From Nanobdellota archaeon (GTDB taxonomy: Archaea; Nanobdellota; Nanobdellia; Pacearchaeales; GW2011-AR1), in NCBI GenBank assembly GCA_018816625.1, contig JAHIVR010000073.1, positions 1 to 9,129 of the forward strand: a DNA stretch of 9,129 nt, in the 5' to 3' direction. The notes beneath the pieces are model-generated. The model was not told where the DNA came from and did no database searches. It saw nothing but the letters and a program-made list of their open reading frames with translations. Shown here in pieces: positions 5,987 through 9,129 of the stretch (positions within the stretch are counted from its first letter, which is position 1; each line of letters starts with the position of its first letter). Both the position numbers and the translations under genes were made by a program.

Positions 5987-8824
5987 ATGATAAATAACAA
6001 ATTAATAAAGAATTATTTTGATTGTAAATACAAATCTTTTTTGATTAATGAAGGATGTGTTGAAAAGAAGAGTGAGTTTCAAATCATGAAAGAAAGTCAA
6101 TTTGAAAAATATAAGCGATCTTTTCAAAAGTATATTTTAGACAAATATGGTGAGAAAAAGGTTTCTTTTAACTTACAAAATATGGCAAAGATAAGAAAGC
6201 CAATTGTGTTCTCTTTCAACTTAAATATAAGAAGTCTGGATTTTGACATAACTTTAGATGGTCTTCAAGTAGTTTATAGAGGTTCAAAGAAAAGTTACAC
6301 TCCTATTTTATTAGTGGCAAGTGAAAGATTAAGCAAAAGAGATAAACTTTTTCTTGCTCTTCAATGCCTTGCACTTTCTAAGATCATGGGAATAAACTTT
6401 GAATCGGCTAGGCTATTTTATGGAGCCAAGTTTAGAACTTTAAAAATTTCCATAGCAGATTATTATGCCGAAGCATTAATTATTCTAGAAGATCTCTGCA
6501 AAATATTAGAAAATAAATCTGAACCACCACTTATTAAAATAGATTCCTGTAAATATTGTGGATTTGAAAAGTCATGTCATTCTAAACTTGTTGAACAAGA
6601 TCACATAAGTCTTCTTAGTGGCATAAGGGAAAAGGATATAGAAAAACTTTCAAAAAGAGGTATTTCCAATATAAATCAATTGTCCTATACTTTTAAACCT
6701 AAAAAGAAAAATGAATGGGTTTATGGTGACTCTCATCCTTTTTATGCTTCCTTGCAAGCCTTAGCTATAAGGGACAATAAGGTTTATGTTTATGATGATG
6801 TAAATTTGCCAGAGTCTAAAAATCAAATTTTTGTGGATATAGAGGGCAATTCTAATGGATCTTTTGCTTATCTGATTGGTGTGATAGTTAAAACAGGAGA
6901 TAAAGAAAAGAAATATTCTTTTTGGGCAGATAATACCAAAAAGGAAAAAATAATCTTTAAGAAATTTAGAGAATTAATAAAAAGTATAGAAGATCCTCAT
7001 TTATTCTTTTATGGTAGATATGATTATAAAATTTTTAAAAGAATTATTTCCAATATTGGGGATAAGAAATTTAAGGAAGTTATTGAGAATCATTCTACGG
7101 ATGTTCTTAAATCAATAAGAAGCAGGATATATTTTCCGACATATTCTAATGGGCTAAAAGAGATATGTAAATTTTTAGGTTTTAATTGGTCAGAAGAGAA
7201 ATCCTCGGGGATACAAAGTTTGATTTGGAGATGGAACTGGGAAAATAATCATGATGATAAAATAAGGCAAATTTTGATAAATTATAATTTGGAGGACTGT
7301 ATGGCATTGATTAAAGTTGTCGACTTTCTTAATTCTTTATCCGATAAAATTTCAGCAAAGAAATCAATAGGTAATTCTGGAGATATTTTTTTAGTTAAAG
7401 ACCTTGAAACTGGAAGAAAAAGAAAATTCAAAAATATGATTTATGCAAATAAAGATATAGAGATTATAACGAAGGGTGCCTATTTTGAATATCAAAGAGA
7501 TAAAATATTTTTTAGAACCAATAAGACCCTTAAAAGAGTTAAGAAAACAAAAATGCGGAAACCAAGGGGCCTATTTAGAGTTAATAAAAAGATAATCATT
7601 GAAGATGAAAAATGTCCAGAATGTAAAAGTAAGAATCTTTTTAGATATAAAAATAAAGAATACACTAAATTATATTTGGACTTGGATTTTTTTAATTTTG
7701 GGATCAGAAGAAAAATAATTTCTTATAAAGCGTTGCTTCATCGATGCCTTGATTGTAAAATAAAATTCTTACCCGAGAAGTTTAAGAAAATTTATTTATA
7801 CACTCGTAGAGATTTTATAAATCCTAAGAATTATGTTCGTAAAAAACAGGCTGGATGGGGGCACAATCTTTTATCTTGGGTGACATATCATAATATTGTA
7901 AATAAAACTACTTTTAGAGGAATCGGGAAAAACCTTTTGAATTTTTTTAATCTTTATGTTGGACATAGGGAGATTTGGTGGATGAAAATGGTAGCCTCTC
8001 AATATTACCAAAAGACTTATGATAATATTCTTAAAAAATTAGTTGAAGGGCACCTTATTCATGCAGATGAAACTAAAGTAAAACTAAGAACGAATAGTGG
8101 TTATATTTGGGTTTTTACTAATATGGAAGAGGTATTATATTTATATAAACCAAATAGAGAAGCTACATTTCTTCATGATTCCTTAAAGAAGTTTAAGGGC
8201 GTTTTAGTTACGGACTTTTATACTGGTTATAATTCTTTGAATTGCCCTCAGCAAAAATGTTTAGTGCATCTAATAAGAGATTTAAATGATGATTTACTGA
8301 AGCATCCTTTTGATGACGAAATTAAGTGGATAGTTACAGAATTTGGAAGTTTATTAAAAAATATAGTTTTAACTTTAGATAAGTTTGGTCTAAAGAAAAG
8401 ATTTTTATCTAAACATAAGAAAGAAGTTAATGGGTTTTTTAAAGAACTAAAAAAGAAAAAAATGTCTTCAGATGTTGCTGGCAAGATTAAGAAAAGACTC
8501 ACAAGTTATCAGAAAGAATTATTCTTATTTCTTGATTATGATAATATCCCTTGGAATAACAATAATGTTGAATATGCAATAAAACATTTTGCAGAATACA
8601 GACAAAACTTAAAAGGTTCAATAACTGAAAATGGATTGAATGCTTATCTCATCCTTTTGAGTATCTATCAGACCTGTAATTATAAGGGGATAAACTTTCT
8701 TGATTTTTTACGATCTAAGGAGAAAGATATAGATTCTTTTATTTTGAAAAATAAGAATAAACAGAGGAGAGGAAGTTTTCAAGATTATGATCAGTTTTAT
8801 TCTTATAGAAAATTGATTAATTAA
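5987..8824 (+). CDS. RecB/Cas4-like nuclease - RNase H-like exonuclease - IS66-type transposase fusion
   Basis: A 945-residue protein in three parts. Residues about 1-205 resemble the TM0106 RecB/Cas4-like domain: MINNKLIKNYFDCKYKSFL start, with C13, C188, C191 and C197 placed like a Cas4/AddB Fe-S cluster. The E-x-K of the nuclease core is not visible (PILLVAS instead). Residues about 278-452 are an RNase_H_2-type DEDDy exonuclease: D284-x-E286 in FVDIEG, D346 in YGRYDYK, Y433-x-x-x-D437 in YNLED. Residues about 455-945 are IS66-like: a zinc ribbon (C543, C546, C587, C590), then D694 in IHADETK, D743 in LVTDFYTGY, and E862 in NNNNVEYAIKHF, a complete DDE set. I start at 5987 because MINNKLI fits the family N-terminus; an in-frame ATG at 5972 adds five residues. 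No accompanying IS66 TnpA/TnpB genes or terminal repeats are seen. Activity as a mobile-element protein is plausible; a host role is also possible. Confidence 0.88.
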   Translation: MINNKLIKNYFDCKYKSFLINEGCVEKKSEFQIMKESQFEKYKRSFQKYILDKYGEKKVSFNLQNMAKIRKPIVFSFNLNIRSLDFDITLDGLQVVYRGSKKSYTPILLVASERLSKRDKLFLALQCLALSKIMGINFESARLFYGAKFRTLKISIADYYAEALIILEDLCKILENKSEPPLIKIDSCKYCGFEKSCHSKLVEQDHISLLSGIREKDIEKLSKRGISNINQLSYTFKPKKKNEWVYGDSHPFYASLQALAIRDNKVYVYDDVNLPESKNQIFVDIEGNSNGSFAYLIGVIVKTGDKEKKYSFWADNTKKEKIIFKKFRELIKSIEDPHLFFYGRYDYKIFKRIISNIGDKKFKEVIENHSTDVLKSIRSRIYFPTYSNGLKEICKFLGFNWSEEKSSGIQSLIWRWNWENNHDDKIRQILINYNLEDCMALIKVVDFLNSLSDKISAKKSIGNSGDIFLVKDLETGRKRKFKNMIYANKDIEIITKGAYFEYQRDKIFFRTNKTLKRVKKTKMRKPRGLFRVNKKIIIEDEKCPECKSKNLFRYKNKEYTKLYLDLDFFNFGIRRKIISYKALLHRCLDCKIKFLPEKFKKIYLYTRRDFINPKNYVRKKQAGWGHNLLSWVTYHNIVNKTTFRGIGKNLLNFFNLYVGHREIWWMKMVASQYYQKTYDNILKKLVEGHLIHADETKVKLRTNSGYIWVFTNMEEVLYLYKPNREATFLHDSLKKFKGVLVTDFYTGYNSLNCPQQKCLVHLIRDLNDDLLKHPFDDEIKWIVTEFGSLLKNIVLTLDKFGLKKRFLSKHKKEVNGFFKELKKKKMSSDVAGKIKKRLTSYQKELFLFLDYDNIPWNNNNVEYAIKHFAEYRQNLKGSITENGLNAYLILLSIYQTCNYKGINFLDFLRSKEKDIDSFILKNKNKQRRGSFQDYDQFYSYRKLIN

Positions 8825-9026
8825 TTTCACAAACCCTAATCCCGTGCCCACAAACAATCTCAATCCTCCTTTCATCTCTGAAATCTCTTAATAGTTTCCA
8901 ACAGCATTCTTTTTTGATACTAAACTTCCTACAAATTTGTAGTTTAATTTTCGGAAAAGAAATAATGTTATTTCTATTAGGCCTTAATTCTTTCAGTTTT
9001 TGGAATGCTAGCTCGTTTAGGTCCAT
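8817..9026 (-). CDS. Small winged-helix-like protein (69 residues)
   Basis: Read from the ATG at 9026, this gives MDLNELAFQKLKELRPNRNN and ends at a TAA that overlaps the 3' end of the fusion gene by 8 bp through a shared TTAATTAA. The segment FPKIKLQICRKFSIKKECCW, followed by KLLRDFRDERRIEIVCGHGIRV, has the helix-helix-wing layout of small archaeal winged-helix proteins, in which FSI-K-x-x-x-W-x-L-L marks the recognition part. I recall similar short proteins in DPANN-like archaea but cannot name a family. The frame is open further upstream to a TTG at 9080, but that extension lies inside the coding frame of the preceding gene, so the ATG is preferred. The gene overlaps that upstream gene by 50 nt, suggesting coupled translation. 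The predicted role is DNA binding, by fold only. Confidence 0.6.
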   Translation of the reverse strand: MDLNELAFQKLKELRPNRNNIISFPKIKLQICRKFSIKKECCWKLLRDFRDERRIEIVCGHGIRVCEIN

Positions 9027-9129
9027 CCGCCTTTTTATTTTTTTCATTATTTTGCTTAGCTCGTTCTTCCCAATATTCAACTACTTCCTGATACCATTCC
9101 CACATTTCTCCATTATTTTTTTTAAGAAG
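8977..9129 (-). CDS. C-terminal end of an unrecognised gene entering from the right edge
   Basis: The reverse-strand frame is open from the window edge to a TAA at 8979-8977, giving 50 residues: an aromatic acidic helix (MWEWYQEVVEYWEERAKQNN) and a basic tail (KNKKADGPKRASIPKTERIKA). An ATG occurs at residue 9, so it could be a 42-residue gene, but the frame continues to the edge and a longer protein is more likely. The Trp/Glu-rich helix and Lys-rich tail look coding, and the codons are AT-rich like the rest of the window. I do not recognise it. It overlaps the start of the winged-helix-like gene by 50 nt, so the two probably form one operon. Confidence 0.5.
   Translation of the reverse strand, partial: LLKKNNGEMWEWYQEVVEYWEERAKQNNEKNKKADGPKRASIPKTERIKA

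Noticed and set aside
5812..6000. Reverse-strand 62-codon frame
   Set aside because: It is antisense to the 198-residue gene and the promoter of the fusion gene; no protein-like pattern.
8248..8502. Reverse-strand 84-codon frame
   Set aside because: It is antisense to the DDE transposase domain, between two catalytic residues, with low-complexity Phe/Ser content.
5949..8870. Terminal inverted repeats of an IS66 element
   Set aside because: Comparing the bases before 5987 with the reverse complement of those after 8824 by eye gave no convincing match, and the right side is occupied by a convergent gene.
9027..9080. TTG start at 9080 for the winged-helix-like gene
   Set aside because: This extension overlaps the better-looking frame of the upstream gene; an ATG at 9026 gives a natural start for the fold.

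Overview
This is an AT-rich window (roughly 70% A+T) that looks archaeal, probably a DPANN-type genome such as a Woesearchaeota or Pacearchaeota relative. That placement is inference. It rests on A/T-rich TATA elements about 23-27 nt before several start codons (the spacing of leaderless archaeal transcripts), the absence of bacterial -35/-10 pairs at those genes, purine-rich Shine-Dalgarno sites only before operon-internal genes, and the gene types present. No rRNA, tRNA or CRISPR array was seen.

Layout, left to right. (1) Positions 1-120 carry a reverse-strand open frame with protein-like content but no clear start; it may be the remnant of a gene lying off the left edge. (2) 84-2050 is a tight + strand operon: a Fic-domain protein with an N-terminal winged helix, an 87-residue protein of unknown function, a small calcineurin-like metallophosphoesterase, and a 77-residue HELGH fragment of a metallopeptidase. 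(3) 2110-2796 is a two-pass membrane protein with an external domain, behind its own promoter. (4) 2826-4857 is a regulated pair: a ribbon-helix-helix/coiled-coil protein and, overlapping it by 74 nt in another frame, an AAA_14/DUF4143-type ATPase. Their promoter carries two near-identical 18-bp direct repeats 42 bp apart, the first overlapping a perfect 16-bp palindrome. This looks like an autoregulated operator. (5) 4898-5948 is a promoter-led pair: a four-cysteine zinc-binding protein and an unrecognised 198-residue protein. (6) 5987-8824 encodes a 945-residue fusion of a Cas4/RecB-like Fe-S domain, a DEDDy RNase H-like exonuclease domain and an IS66-like DDE transposase. (7) 8817-9129 has two overlapping reverse-strand genes that converge on the fusion gene: a small winged-helix-like protein and the tail of an unrecognised basic protein.

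The most interesting items are the nuclease-transposase fusion, which keeps its exonuclease and DDE residues but lacks visible element ends, and the RHH-ATPase module with its helically phased operator pair. Similar nuclease/IS66 architectures exist in bacteria as far as I recall, so the fusion is probably a real but little-studied family rather than an accident. Its mechanism and the role of its degenerate N-terminal nuclease are open.
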